Shown one piece after another: positions 46,917 to 56,089 of a DNA stretch of 64,000 nucleotides. The first letter of the stretch is position 1; each line of letters begins with the position of its first letter. This stretch comes from CAYMLL01 sp964390645 (lineage in GTDB: Bacteria; Planctomycetota; UBA8108), in assembly GCA_964390645.1 (NCBI GenBank), contig CAYMLL010000003.1:1-64000 (forward strand). Reading direction: 5' to 3'. A program made the position numbers and the translations under genes. Under the pieces are notes generated by a model. It saw only the letters and a list, made by a program, of their open reading frames with translations, did no database searches and had not been told where the DNA came from.

Positions 46917-48194
46917 GTGAATCGCGCGTCCTGTCTCCCTGTCGGGGTGTTCACCGTATCGCTCGTGCTGATCGGGGCTGCACATGGCACCGACTGGCCG
47001 GGATGGCGAGGCGCGGACGGCAACGGTGTCAGCAGCGAGTCGGTGCTGCCGGCCGAGTGGTCCGCCGAGAAGAACGTCGTCTGGTCGATCGACCTGCCGA
47101 AGTGGGGCAACTCGTCTCCGTGCGTCGTCGGTGACCGTGTCTACGTCACGAGCCAGACGGACGACAAGTCGCTTCACGTGATCGCCATCGATCGCGAGAA
47201 GGGTCGCATCGTCTGGAAGAGGGACGTCGGCAAGGGCGCGAAGAAGCACCACGAGCTCCACAACATGGCATCGCCGACCTGCGTTGCCGAGAAGGGTCGG
47301 GTCTGGGCGCTCTTCGGCACCGGCGACCTTCTCTGCCTCGACCGAACGGGCAAGACGCTGTGGAGGCGCAACCTCGAGAAGGACCACGGCGACTACGAGA
47401 TTCTCTGGGGCATGGCGTCCTCGCCCCGGGTCGCCGGCGACCGCCTGTTCATCGTGTGCATGAACGGTGGGCCGTCGTACGTGCTCGCGCTCGACAAGAT
47501 GACGGGTGAGAAGCGCTGGAAGACCGGGCGCAAGTTCGTGTGCGCGGGCGAGGGAGTCGACTCCTATTCTTCGCCGATTCTCTCGCGTGTGGGTGATCGG
47601 GTGGAGCTGGTGGTCGCCGGTGCCGGTCACGTCGACGCGTACGACCTCGTGACGGGCAAGCAGCGCTGGATCTCGAGCGGACTGTCGGCTCCGCACGACT
47701 ACGGCCGGACGATCGCGTCGCCGACCGCGCGCGAGGGTATGCTCTTCGCGGTGTCCTCCGGCTACAGCGGTCTGGGACGGGTTCTGGCGCTGCGGATGTC
47801 CGGCGATGTCGACGGTGACGTGACGAAGACGCATCGTGCATGGACCTACCCGAAGTACTCGCCGGACTGTCCGTCGCCGCTCTACTATCGCGGCCTGCTC
47901 TACGTCGTGCGGGACAACGGAATCGTGTCGTGCCTCGACGGTCGCTCCGGCGTCCTGTGCTGGCGCGAGCGCTTGTTTCGCGGCGACTGCAAGGCGTCTC
48001 CCGTCGCCGGCGACGGCAAGGTCTACTTGACGAGCGTCAGTGGCGAGGTCGCTGTCCTGAAAGCGGGGCCTGACCGCGAGATCATCGCGCGCAATCGGGT
48101 CGCCGGGCGTGTGACCGCCACGCCGGGGCTCGCCAGAGGTGTTGTCTACCTGCGCACACGCGACAGGCTCTGGGCCTTCGGAAGAAGGAGATAG
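46917..48194 (+). CDS. Secreted PQQ-like beta-propeller protein
   Basis: 425 residues from GTG 46917, chosen because it starts a signal peptide (VGVFTVSLVLIGAAHG); the frame is open to 46806. WPGWRGADGNGVSSES opens the classic planctomycete BamB-like/PQQ-like propeller, with blades seen in VIAIDREKGRIVWKRDVGKG, LLCLDRTGKTLWRRNLEK, VLALDKMTGEKRWKTG, VDAYDLVTGKQRWISSG and GIVSCLDGRSGVLCWRE. No PQQ-ligating or haem motif is visible, so it is more likely a structural or binding propeller than a dehydrogenase. Confidence 0.88.
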   Translation: MNRASCLPVGVFTVSLVLIGAAHGTDWPGWRGADGNGVSSESVLPAEWSAEKNVVWSIDLPKWGNSSPCVVGDRVYVTSQTDDKSLHVIAIDREKGRIVWKRDVGKGAKKHHELHNMASPTCVAEKGRVWALFGTGDLLCLDRTGKTLWRRNLEKDHGDYEILWGMASSPRVAGDRLFIVCMNGGPSYVLALDKMTGEKRWKTGRKFVCAGEGVDSYSSPILSRVGDRVELVVAGAGHVDAYDLVTGKQRWISSGLSAPHDYGRTIASPTAREGMLFAVSSGYSGLGRVLALRMSGDVDGDVTKTHRAWTYPKYSPDCPSPLYYRGLLYVVRDNGIVSCLDGRSGVLCWRERLFRGDCKASPVAGDGKVYLTSVSGEVAVLKAGPDREIIARNRVAGRVTATPGLARGVVYLRTRDRLWAFGRRR

Positions 48195-48212
48195 AAGGTC
48201 CCGGCAGCGCCG

Positions 48213-48833
48213 TCAGGGCGCGAAGCTGCGCTCCTTGGTCGCCGCCGACTCGAGCTGCTCCAGGTACCGCGAACCGGAGATCTCGCGGGCGCCGAATCTT
48301 TCGAGGTGATCGGTGAGGTACTGGACCTCGAGGATCTCGAAATTCCGCTCAACCAGCCTCTCGACGAGCCTGACGAGCGCGACCTTCGATGCGTCGGTGA
48401 CCCGGTGGAATTTCGACTCCGCCATGAACGCCGCGCCGATCTGCACGCCGTAGATGCCGCCGCTGAGCTTCTCGTCGAGCCACACCTCCACGGAGTGCGC
48501 CGAGCCCCGCTCGTGGAGCTCGACGTAGAGCTCGAGGACGCGGTCCGTGATCCACACCGGACGGTTTTCGGCGCAGCCCAGAACGACGTGTTCGAAGGCC
48601 TCATCGTAGGTGACGTCGAAGCGATCGCGACGAAGTGTCCGGCGGAGCGATCTCGGAACGTGGAGCCGGTCGAGAGGTATCACCGCGCGCGGATCGGGCG
48701 CGAACCAGTAGATCGTGTCGCTGTCCTCGTCGCCCATCGGGAAGATCCCGCGACGGTACGCCTCCAGGACCCTGTCCGGGTGAAACGGGATGTCGTCTTC
48801 GCTGGCGATCGGCACGTCCACGCGGCCCATCAT
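48213..48833 (-). CDS. aat: Leucyl/phenylalanyl-tRNA--protein transferase (Aat)
   Basis: 206 residues. GIFPMGDEDSDTIYWFAPDPRAVI, then LRRDRFDVTYDEAFEHVVLG and TWITDRV-like DRVLELYVELHERGSAHSVEVW match Aat across the fold. The motif usually written FxGESMFSRxxDASKVAL reads FMAESKFHRVTDASKVAL here. The enzyme adds Leu or Phe from tRNA to N-terminal Arg or Lys, making an N-degron read by ClpS/ClpAP. It is about 25 residues shorter than the E. coli protein, mostly at the N-terminus. Starts at 48833 and 48830 (two Met) are equivalent. Confidence 0.88.
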   Translation of the reverse strand: MMGRVDVPIASEDDIPFHPDRVLEAYRRGIFPMGDEDSDTIYWFAPDPRAVIPLDRLHVPRSLRRTLRRDRFDVTYDEAFEHVVLGCAENRPVWITDRVLELYVELHERGSAHSVEVWLDEKLSGGIYGVQIGAAFMAESKFHRVTDASKVALVRLVERLVERNFEILEVQYLTDHLERFGAREISGSRYLEQLESAATKERSFAP

Positions 48834-48930
48834 ACCAGCACGACGGCCTGGACAGTGAGACCCGGTGTCGGCTTCTCACTGCATCGAGGTCTCGCCGTCC
48901 GGGTACCGTCGCGCACCGGGGAGGAGCCGT

Positions 48931-51801
48931 TCACTCGCACGTCGGAGGAGGTCTCACGCACCCGGTCCGTCGATCCCTCGGGCTCGCTGCTGGACCGCAA
49001 TCGGGATGCGGTGCCGGCGGAGCGGGGCCGCCGAGGAAGCCGTAGGCGAGCATGTAGACCGCGTCGGTGACGCCACTTGCGGCGAGCCCGTCACCATTGG
49101 CGTCGCAGGCGGCGAGACAGACGGGTCCCGGGCCGCCGTTGAAGGTGTAGTTCAGGAGGAAGACCGCGTCCGTCACGGCGGCACCGAAGCGGCCGTCGCC
49201 GTCGCAGTCTCCACGAACGAACTGGTGGGCGGCCTGTGAGTCGAAGCTGCGGCGCAGTGCGCCGCGCAGCTCGCCTGCCCGGAAGAGGATGTTGTCCTGC
49301 GTGTGGACGGCGACGTACGCGTTACCATCGCGCAGGGCCGAGATGATCTGCCGGGGACTGTGCTCCGCGTCGTGCGCGAACTGCACCTGTGTCACCCGTC
49401 CCTCGACCGCGATGCGGAAGCCGTTCTCCCACGGCTCGACGCCGTGGGTCGCGGGGTGTTCGGCCCGTCCCCAGGCCTGTACGTCGAGGAGGATGGAGCC
49501 GGCGGCCCCGGGCGATCCCTTCTCGACGTGTACACCCGTGCGGTTGCCGCCACCGGCGTTGTAGATATCTGACGGGTCGACGCCCTCGACTTCCATGTCG
49601 AAGGTGAAGATCCCGGTCCTCGTGTCCACGCGTAGCGAGGCGACACCGAACGCGTCGCTGCCCGAGCCGAAGCGCGGAGGCTGAAAGTCGAGGGGTCGGA
49701 CGACCTGGCTGCCGTCGAGAAAGGCGTCGAGCTCGAGGATCTCGGGCTCCAGCTCGAGGTCGCCGCCGATCTCACCGGTCCGGAAGAGCTCGCTGGTCGT
49801 CGTCCGGATCAGTACGTGCGCGCGCTCTTCCTGGAGCATGCGGACGGTCTGCTCCGTCACGTCCGTGCTTCCGGACACCCGGAAGCCGCCAGGCGCGGCC
49901 TCGATTCCGTCGCCGACGAGGTCCGTGAGGTCGAGGATCAGCGGTCCGCGCTGGTCCAGCTCGCCCGCGTGGATGCCGATTCCGTCGAGGTCGGTGGGGT
50001 CGATTCCGTCGACGTCGATGTCGATCCGGGCGCGCCGGGCGCGGGTGTCGACACGAACCCTCGCCTCCGCGGTCGCGTCGCTGCCGGTCCCGGCGAGAGG
50101 GGGCCGGAACTCCAGGGGTCGCACGACCTGCTCACCGTCGATCGGCGCGCGCAGGCTGAGCTCGTCGGGAACGAGGCGGAGATTGCCACGGATCTCGCCG
50201 TGCTCGAAGAGCTCGTTTGTCGATGTGCTGACGACGATGTAGACCTCGCCGCTCTCGATGAATTTCGCGACCGAGCTCCACGGGAACCTCACGAAGTGCT
50301 CACCCTGCGTCTGCAGGACCCGGCCCGTCGAGAGCATCCGAAAGCCGCTGGCGGTCGGCGTCACGCCGTTCGAATCGGGCAGCGCCTCGCGAGCATGGTG
50401 GTGCGCGTCGATGAGGATCGGCCCGTTCGTGTTCGGGGCGCTCCAGTTGATCTGGACCGCGGTCTCGTTGCCTCCGTGCGCTCCGTGGAGGGCGACGGGG
50501 TCGATGCCCTCCACGTCGAGCTCGACGCGGAAGTCCCCGCTGTCGAGGTCGATCATCAGCTCGGCCATGCCGAGAGCCTCGCTTCCCGATCCCAGCGTCG
50601 GCGGGCGGAACGCGCGTGGCCTGACGATCTGCTCGCCGTCGAGCAGAGCGACGAGCCGGATCTCGTTGGGCTCGCGGACGAGGGCGCCGCGGATCTCGTC
50701 GAGCTCGAAGAGTGGCTCCGACGATGTGCGCACCGAGACGTAGGTCTCGCCGTCGAGGAGCGTCTCGATGACGTCGAACGAGGTCGCGCCGGTCTCGATG
50801 GCTTCCGGCAGCGCGGGGAAGATCCCCTCGGAGCTCATCGAGAAGCCATCGTCGTGCGGGAAGACCCCGTCGTCGCGCGGAGCTCGCGGTCGCGCGTGCT
50901 CCTGAACGTCCAGCAGCGGCGTCCCGCGCTCGTTGGCGAGGCCGTGGTAGAGGAGCACGGCGGACCCGTTGGCGCCGGTCAGTGGCGCCAGGCTGGTCGC
51001 GTCGATTCCCGCGACATCGAGGTCGAACGAGTAGAACCCCGATCGCGAGTAGAACAGCAGCTCGGCGTCGCCCCTCGCGAGGCTTCCGGAGCCCATCGTC
51101 GGCGGTCGGTGCTCGTCGGGCCGCACGACCTGGCTGCCATCGAGCTGTGCGCGCAGGCGCAGAATCTCCGGTACCAGGCGGAGGTTGCCGCGAATCTCTC
51201 CGGAGCGGAAGAGCTCGCTGCCGGTCGTGTGGATCGCCACGTAGACGTCTTCGCCACGCAGCAGGTCGATGATCTCGCCCGGCGGAAGGCCGACGTCCAG
51301 ACGCCCCTGGCGCTCGTTGAAGCTCCCATTGGCGTGCATGCGAAAGCCATCTTCTGTCGTGAGAACGCCGTTCCCGGCCACGTCGAGCTCGCGGGCGAAG
51401 TGATGCGCGTCGATGAGGATGAGGCCCTTCGTCGTCGGGTCTCCCTTTCGCACGTGGATAGCGGTCTCGTTCGCGCCGTGGGAGTCGTCGAGCAGCGTCG
51501 CGTCGATGCCGTGGACGAAGAGATCGAGCGAGAACTCGCCGGTGAACGAGTTGACGCTCAGCGAGACCTCGGCGGTCGCTTCGCTTCCGCTTCCGTGGGT
51601 CGGCGGACTCATCTCGTCCGGTCGAACGACTCGTGCTCCATCCATGCGCGCTTGCATGCGGAACTCCCGCGTCGGAATGACCGGATCGTGCGCCTGGACC
51701 GGAAGCACGAACAACCACCCCGATCCCAGCAGCAGTAGCCCCGTGGTCTCGGGCTTGCGTACGGGCTTCAGGTCCCGTCTTGGTGAACGGCGCAGCAGCA
51801 T
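48931..51801 (-). CDS. Secreted protein with five CHRD domains and a dockerin-like C-terminus
   Basis: 956 residues with a signal peptide (TTGLLLLGSGWLFVLPVQA). Five CHRD-type modules begin near residues 47, 212, 382, 547 and 689, each with a DG-x-[QR]-[VI]-VRP-x-x-x-x-PP segment, a GSGS or similar turn, a GIDPT/GIDAT strand and, in most, an ILIDAHHHAR-like segment and FEHGEIRGNL-like end. The dockerin-like pair is at about 865-935 (RGDCDGDGRFGAAVTDAVFL, DANGDGLAASGVTDAVYMLA). CHRD domains, named after chordin, are extracellular binding folds in bacteria of unknown ligand. Divergent from a shorter CHRD protein across 161 bases, clearly a related pair. Confidence 0.87.
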   Translation of the reverse strand: MLLRRSPRRDLKPVRKPETTGLLLLGSGWLFVLPVQAHDPVIPTREFRMQARMDGARVVRPDEMSPPTHGSGSEATAEVSLSVNSFTGEFSLDLFVHGIDATLLDDSHGANETAIHVRKGDPTTKGLILIDAHHFARELDVAGNGVLTTEDGFRMHANGSFNERQGRLDVGLPPGEIIDLLRGEDVYVAIHTTGSELFRSGEIRGNLRLVPEILRLRAQLDGSQVVRPDEHRPPTMGSGSLARGDAELLFYSRSGFYSFDLDVAGIDATSLAPLTGANGSAVLLYHGLANERGTPLLDVQEHARPRAPRDDGVFPHDDGFSMSSEGIFPALPEAIETGATSFDVIETLLDGETYVSVRTSSEPLFELDEIRGALVREPNEIRLVALLDGEQIVRPRAFRPPTLGSGSEALGMAELMIDLDSGDFRVELDVEGIDPVALHGAHGGNETAVQINWSAPNTNGPILIDAHHHAREALPDSNGVTPTASGFRMLSTGRVLQTQGEHFVRFPWSSVAKFIESGEVYIVVSTSTNELFEHGEIRGNLRLVPDELSLRAPIDGEQVVRPLEFRPPLAGTGSDATAEARVRVDTRARRARIDIDVDGIDPTDLDGIGIHAGELDQRGPLILDLTDLVGDGIEAAPGGFRVSGSTDVTEQTVRMLQEERAHVLIRTTTSELFRTGEIGGDLELEPEILELDAFLDGSQVVRPLDFQPPRFGSGSDAFGVASLRVDTRTGIFTFDMEVEGVDPSDIYNAGGGNRTGVHVEKGSPGAAGSILLDVQAWGRAEHPATHGVEPWENGFRIAVEGRVTQVQFAHDAEHSPRQIISALRDGNAYVAVHTQDNILFRAGELRGALRRSFDSQAAHQFVRGDCDGDGRFGAAVTDAVFLLNYTFNGGPGPVCLAACDANGDGLAASGVTDAVYMLAYGFLGGPAPPAPHPDCGPAASPRDRRTGCVRPPPTCE

Positions 51802-51860
51802 CGCTGGGTCGAGCTCGAAAGAAACCTCGGCTGACGAAGCTAGTGGGGGAGGGAATCATC

Positions 51861-51870
51861 CAGTATACTG
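51861..51870. promoter_or_regulatory. Palindromic TATA-like element between the two CHRD genes
   Basis: CAGTATACTG is a perfect 10-base palindrome containing TATACT on both strands, in the 161 bases between the divergent CHRD genes. It could serve as a shared -10 region in either direction or as an operator half-site. No clear -35 on either strand. Confidence 0.35.
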
Positions 51871-51916
51871 TCCGGGGTGGGGATCCGACAGTACCGGAGC
51901 AACCACCCGGGTTCTT

Positions 51917-51932
51917 CCGGGGTTCTCCCCGG
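51917..51932 (+). other. Hairpin in leader of the shorter CHRD gene
   Basis: CCGGGG and CCCCGG form a perfect 6-base stem around TTCT, 30 bases before ATG 51963. It could affect initiation or mark a transcript end; no T run follows. Confidence 0.35.
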
Positions 51933-51962
51933 CTTCTTCGACTTTGACTGGTGACATCGCTC

Positions 51963-53354
51963 ATGCCCCTGGAGAGTCAACACCGCGACCTGTTCCTGTC
52001 CCTCGGGGTCGCTGTTGCGACGCTGCTCGTTTCCACACCGTCGTCGCCTCTGGTAGCGCGTGAGGTGCGCTTGCGTGCGAAGGTCGACGAGAGCAACGTC
52101 GTGCGCCCGATGGCGTTTCGGCCTCCGGTCTTCGGCACGGGCAGCCCGGGCGTCGGCATATCGTTGCTGACGGTGGACACCGAGAGCGCGCGCTTCTCGT
52201 TCTCCATCAGCGTCGACGGCATCGATCCGGCGGATCTCGACAACTCGGTCGAGGCGAACAACACCGCGCTCCATGTCCACCGCGGCACGCCCGACGTGCG
52301 CGGTCCGATCCTCATCGACGTCCACGAGTACGCTCGTGAGGTCCTGCCGGACTCGAACGGCGTCACCGTGACCGACACCGGCTTCCGGGTCGACATCGAG
52401 GGCGAGATCACGCGGCTGCAGGGTGCTCTCGACACCGGGTTCGCGGTCGAGCAGATCGTCGACTGGATCGCCAGTGGCGAGGCCTTCGTCGCGGTGCACA
52501 CGACGCAGAACGATCTCACCCGGACCGGGGCTGTTCGCGGCAACTACGAGATCATCCCCGACGTGCTTCGATTCACCACCTCGGTCGATGAGAGTCAAGT
52601 GGTGCGTCCGGCCATGTTTCAGCCTCCGGTCTTCGGTACGGGTAGTCCCGGCACCGGCTCGTCGATGCTCGCCGTTGACACCCGCACCGGCGAGTTCACC
52701 TTCGACCTCGAGATCGAAGGCATCGACGCGGCGGATCTCGACAACTCGATCGAGGCGAACAGCACCGCGCTCCACGTCCACAACGGTGACTCCGACAGGC
52801 GTGGGCCGATCCTCATCGATGTTCATTACTTCGCGCGCCAGGCCTTGCCGGAGTCGAACGGCGTGACGGTCACCGACCGCGGCTTTCGCGTTCGCTCCAC
52901 CGGTCTCGTCACGCGGGTGCAGGGAGCACTGAGCACGATGTTCTCCCCGCAGGAGGCCATCGGCGTGCTTCTCGACGGCACCGTATTCGTCGCGGTGCAC
53001 ACGACGCAGAACGACCTCACCCGTACCGGAGCCGTTCGTGGCAACTACAGCCGCGTTCCCGCGAACGTCTTCGTGCGGGGCAACTGCGACTCCGAGGGCG
53101 GGGTGACGCTCACCGATGCGGTGGTGCTCCTCAGTTTCCTCTTTCGACGCGGGGTCGAGCCTCGCTGTCTCGCGGCGTGTGACAGCGAGAGCACCGGCCG
53201 GCTGACGGTCTCCTCCGCGGTGCGCCTGCTCCAGCACGTCTTCGCGGGCGGTGTGCCGCCGGCGGCTCCCTACCCCGGTTGCGGCGCCGGCAATCCGGCA
53301 GACCTCGACCTCGGCTGCGCGCACATGCCGTCGAGCTGTCGGTCAGAGGACTAG
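51963..53354 (+). CDS. Secreted protein with two CHRD domains and a dockerin-like C-terminus
   Basis: 463 residues from ATG 51963 (GTG 51951 also possible). Leader FLSLGVAVATLLVSTPSSPL precedes two nearly parallel CHRD modules (VRLRAKVDESNVVRPMAFRP and LRFTTSVDESQVVRPAMFQP, each followed by PPVFGTGSPG) about 182 residues apart, so clearly an internal duplication. Both end with FVAVHTTQNDLTRTGAVRGN. Dockerin-like pair near 375-430 (RGNCDSEGGVTLTDAVVLLS, then a partly decayed second repeat SESTGRLTVSSAVRLLQHVF). Role is probably extracellular binding, with the divergent five-module paralogue. Confidence 0.86.
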   Translation: MPLESQHRDLFLSLGVAVATLLVSTPSSPLVAREVRLRAKVDESNVVRPMAFRPPVFGTGSPGVGISLLTVDTESARFSFSISVDGIDPADLDNSVEANNTALHVHRGTPDVRGPILIDVHEYAREVLPDSNGVTVTDTGFRVDIEGEITRLQGALDTGFAVEQIVDWIASGEAFVAVHTTQNDLTRTGAVRGNYEIIPDVLRFTTSVDESQVVRPAMFQPPVFGTGSPGTGSSMLAVDTRTGEFTFDLEIEGIDAADLDNSIEANSTALHVHNGDSDRRGPILIDVHYFARQALPESNGVTVTDRGFRVRSTGLVTRVQGALSTMFSPQEAIGVLLDGTVFVAVHTTQNDLTRTGAVRGNYSRVPANVFVRGNCDSEGGVTLTDAVVLLSFLFRRGVEPRCLAACDSESTGRLTVSSAVRLLQHVFAGGVPPAAPYPGCGAGNPADLDLGCAHMPSSCRSED

Positions 53355-53502
53355 CGCCGGTCGACGTGGCAGCCCGTTGGTGAGGCCCACGCGGCGAGCA
53401 CGGGCCCGGTCCCGCGCCTTCCGGCTCCCTCCCCGGGGGCGTCCGTATCCGTCGGTCCGGGCCGCTGCGGCTGCGAGCCGGGGAAGTTCGAGGCTCTCGA
53501 GG

Positions 53503-55971
53503 CTAGGGGCAGGCGCTGTCCGGGCAGCCGAGCCGTCCCGCCGGCGCCGGGACGCAGTCTCCCGAGGGCTCCGCCGGCGTGGGGCCGGAGCGAAAGAGGA
53601 ACCCGAGCACGTGGACGGCGTCGGTGATCTCGATCGCGTCGTTGTCGTCGGCGTCGGCGGCCGCGTCGCAGCAGAGCGGAGCGCCGCCCCGGAAGAGGCG
53701 GTCGAGTGTGACCACGGCGTCGGTGACGTTGACCGCGAGGTCGCAGTTGGAGTCGCCGCGCACGAACGACGGAAAGGGCGCGCCCCGTGCTTTCGAGATC
53801 ACCTCGATCTCGGCCAGAGCCGCGCCGCCGCGCCCCTCGTAGTCGCCGACGACGCTCTCGGAAGGGATCACCACGTCGATGCGATCGAACGGCGCGCCGG
53901 GGTCGAGCGGGACGAGCGTCCCACCCACGAGGATGTCCTCGGCGACGTCGATACGAAAGCTCTCCGCGGAGCGTCGGTAGCCGACGAGTGTCACGCCGCG
54001 GATCGTCTGCGCGCGGGGCCCTATCGATCCGTCGCCATCAGAAGTCCCGTGCAGGACGACCTCCCGGCCTTGCAGCTCGATGCTCCAGCGCAGCTCGACC
54101 GTCGCGACGGCGACGTCATCGGCGGCTGCCCACTCGACCTCCGGCCGGCCCGTGCGGCGGTCCACCAGGTTGACGGGGTCGAAGTCGCGCAGGTTGAGGC
54201 GACCGTGTTGACGACGCGTGTCGGCGCGCACCACGGCTCCGGGTGCCAGGTTCGTCCAGGTCGGGTCCTGCGGCACCGCGATCATCGAGTGTCCGGCGTG
54301 ACAGCCGACGCAGCGTACGGTGGTGCCGGCGCGTGCGAAGTTCGACCCGGCGACGTGGAAGATCTGGCCGTCACGTCCGACCGCGATCGTGTCGTCCGGT
54401 CGCCGCAGGACCTCGAACAGCGGCACGTTGGCGGGTGCTGTCGCCTCGATGCGTCCGTCGGCGGGGATCCCGACGCGGTCGATGAGGACCGGCGCGTCGT
54501 CGCCGTCCGGGCTGGTGCGCTGGGAGCTGAGCCAGAACTCGATATCGAGCGACTTGCCGACGGGCGGCGCGTTCGGGATCTCGACATCGACCGGCGCGTT
54601 GAAGTAGACGTTCTCGCAGAGGAACGTGAACGACCCTCCTTCTGCGAAGGCCTCGTCGACCTCGCGCGGGGCGTCGTCTCCCGGGGCGTCGGTGACGCGG
54701 TCCGTGATCCGGGGGGGCGTTTGACGCGCCAGCAGAGGAACCGCGTCGAGCTCGAGGGTGCCGGGGATCGCGTGGATCAGCTCGGGCGCGACCTCGGCGT
54801 GCTCCTGCACGCGGACGTCGTAGTCGAAGCTGTCAGCGTGTGCCGCGGTGACCAGCAGGCGGCCGTCGGGAAGCTCGACGGCGCTCGCGTAGCGGAAGTC
54901 GACCGCAGGTGGCAGCGCGTTGCGCCGGGGGAAGAGCTGGGGGCCGCCGAGAGCGACCGGACGCGTCGACCCGGCGCGGAAGCGCCGCAGTCCGTAGCCT
55001 CGCGGCGCGCCGAGAAACGGTGTCACCGGAAGGAAGAGCGCCAGCGCCTCGCCGCTGGTCAGGAAGCTCGGCTTCCAGGCTTGCGTGAGCTCACGATCGA
55101 GATGGAACCCGGACCACATGGAGAGGTCGGTGCCGTCCGGGTTGATGCCTGCGAGAAACCAGCTGTTGACGCCCGGGAAGCCCTCGTCGCCGATGCCGCG
55201 TACGCTCTGTCTCGAGGGCTCGGTGACGATCTCCTCGTAGCCGGGCGAGCCCGGGACGATCGGCGGATCGACTCCGTCGCCGGTGGGCTGTACCGTGCGC
55301 CAGAACCGTGAGTAGACGACGCGGCCGGTGGAGGGTTCGACGGTCGGCGTGTCGGCTCCGAAACGCTCGCTCGTGATGCGTCGGAGTCCGGATCCGTCTG
55401 CGGCGACGACGTGGAGGTTGTTCGCACGCACGCGCCCATCCGGTGCGCCGCCGGGATAGCGCGTCGACACGAAGCAGATGCGACCGTCGGGCAGATAGCA
55501 GGGATCGACGTCGTCGTGGTCGAGAAACGCGTCGGCTGCAGGGCCGTAGCGTCCGACGTCGATCTCTCGCGGACCGGACGTGATCTGCCGGAATCCTTCG
55601 CCGTCTGCGCCGATCTCGAAGATGCGCCAGGCGTCGTCGTCGACGCAGTAGCCAGCGAAGACGATGCGCTCGCCGTCGAAGGAGACATCGGGGTCGGCAA
55701 CGTCGAGCGGGGCGCCCTCGGGGGTGCTGGCGCTCGCGTCGACGAGGGCTCGGATCTCGCCGTCGGCCCGACGCAGCAGCAGGCGTCCGGAGCTCGCTCG
55801 GCCGACCGCCGAGGTTCGCTCGTTCGCGGCCGGCTCGGGGTCGATCGCTCTGGAGACGAAGATGAGCGCCGGGAGCTGTCCGGCCGCCGGAGTCGCCGGC
55901 AGAGCAGCCAGGACGAGCCCCAGCCAGAGACGGCAGGGGTTGCGGGGTGTGAGGATCGACGCGCGGGGCAC
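53503..55971 (-). CDS. Secreted TolB-like propeller protein with haem motif and dockerin-like C-terminus
   Basis: 822 residues from GTG 55971, with a signal peptide (WLGLVLAALPATPAAGQ). N-terminal WD40/TolB-like propeller blades (DVSFDGERIVFAGYCVDDDA, YLPDGRICFVSTRYPGGAP, VEPSTGRVVYSRFW) resemble the hydrazine-synthase alpha-like family of planctomycetes. CVGCHAGH near residue 554 is the haem c motif, followed by a beta-sandwich (RWSIELQGREVVLHGTSDG, DRIDVVIPSESVVGDYEGRG) and a dockerin-like pair (RGDSNCDLAVNVTDAVVTLD, DADDNDAIEITDAVHVLGFL). Probably an exported electron-transfer or binding protein; substrate unknown. Confidence 0.82.
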   Translation of the reverse strand: MPRASILTPRNPCRLWLGLVLAALPATPAAGQLPALIFVSRAIDPEPAANERTSAVGRASSGRLLLRRADGEIRALVDASASTPEGAPLDVADPDVSFDGERIVFAGYCVDDDAWRIFEIGADGEGFRQITSGPREIDVGRYGPAADAFLDHDDVDPCYLPDGRICFVSTRYPGGAPDGRVRANNLHVVAADGSGLRRITSERFGADTPTVEPSTGRVVYSRFWRTVQPTGDGVDPPIVPGSPGYEEIVTEPSRQSVRGIGDEGFPGVNSWFLAGINPDGTDLSMWSGFHLDRELTQAWKPSFLTSGEALALFLPVTPFLGAPRGYGLRRFRAGSTRPVALGGPQLFPRRNALPPAVDFRYASAVELPDGRLLVTAAHADSFDYDVRVQEHAEVAPELIHAIPGTLELDAVPLLARQTPPRITDRVTDAPGDDAPREVDEAFAEGGSFTFLCENVYFNAPVDVEIPNAPPVGKSLDIEFWLSSQRTSPDGDDAPVLIDRVGIPADGRIEATAPANVPLFEVLRRPDDTIAVGRDGQIFHVAGSNFARAGTTVRCVGCHAGHSMIAVPQDPTWTNLAPGAVVRADTRRQHGRLNLRDFDPVNLVDRRTGRPEVEWAAADDVAVATVELRWSIELQGREVVLHGTSDGDGSIGPRAQTIRGVTLVGYRRSAESFRIDVAEDILVGGTLVPLDPGAPFDRIDVVIPSESVVGDYEGRGGAALAEIEVISKARGAPFPSFVRGDSNCDLAVNVTDAVVTLDRLFRGGAPLCCDAAADADDNDAIEITDAVHVLGFLFRSGPTPAEPSGDCVPAPAGRLGCPDSACP

Positions 55972-56089
55972 CTTGGTCCTCGGCGAGGGTGGAAGTTCGG
56001 GTTCGGTGCGGGTAGCGAGGGTCGGCCCTCCATCTTACCCGCTGGCTTCGGACGGACGCCATCCCGTCCGGAGTGAGGCGAGCAGCGGT

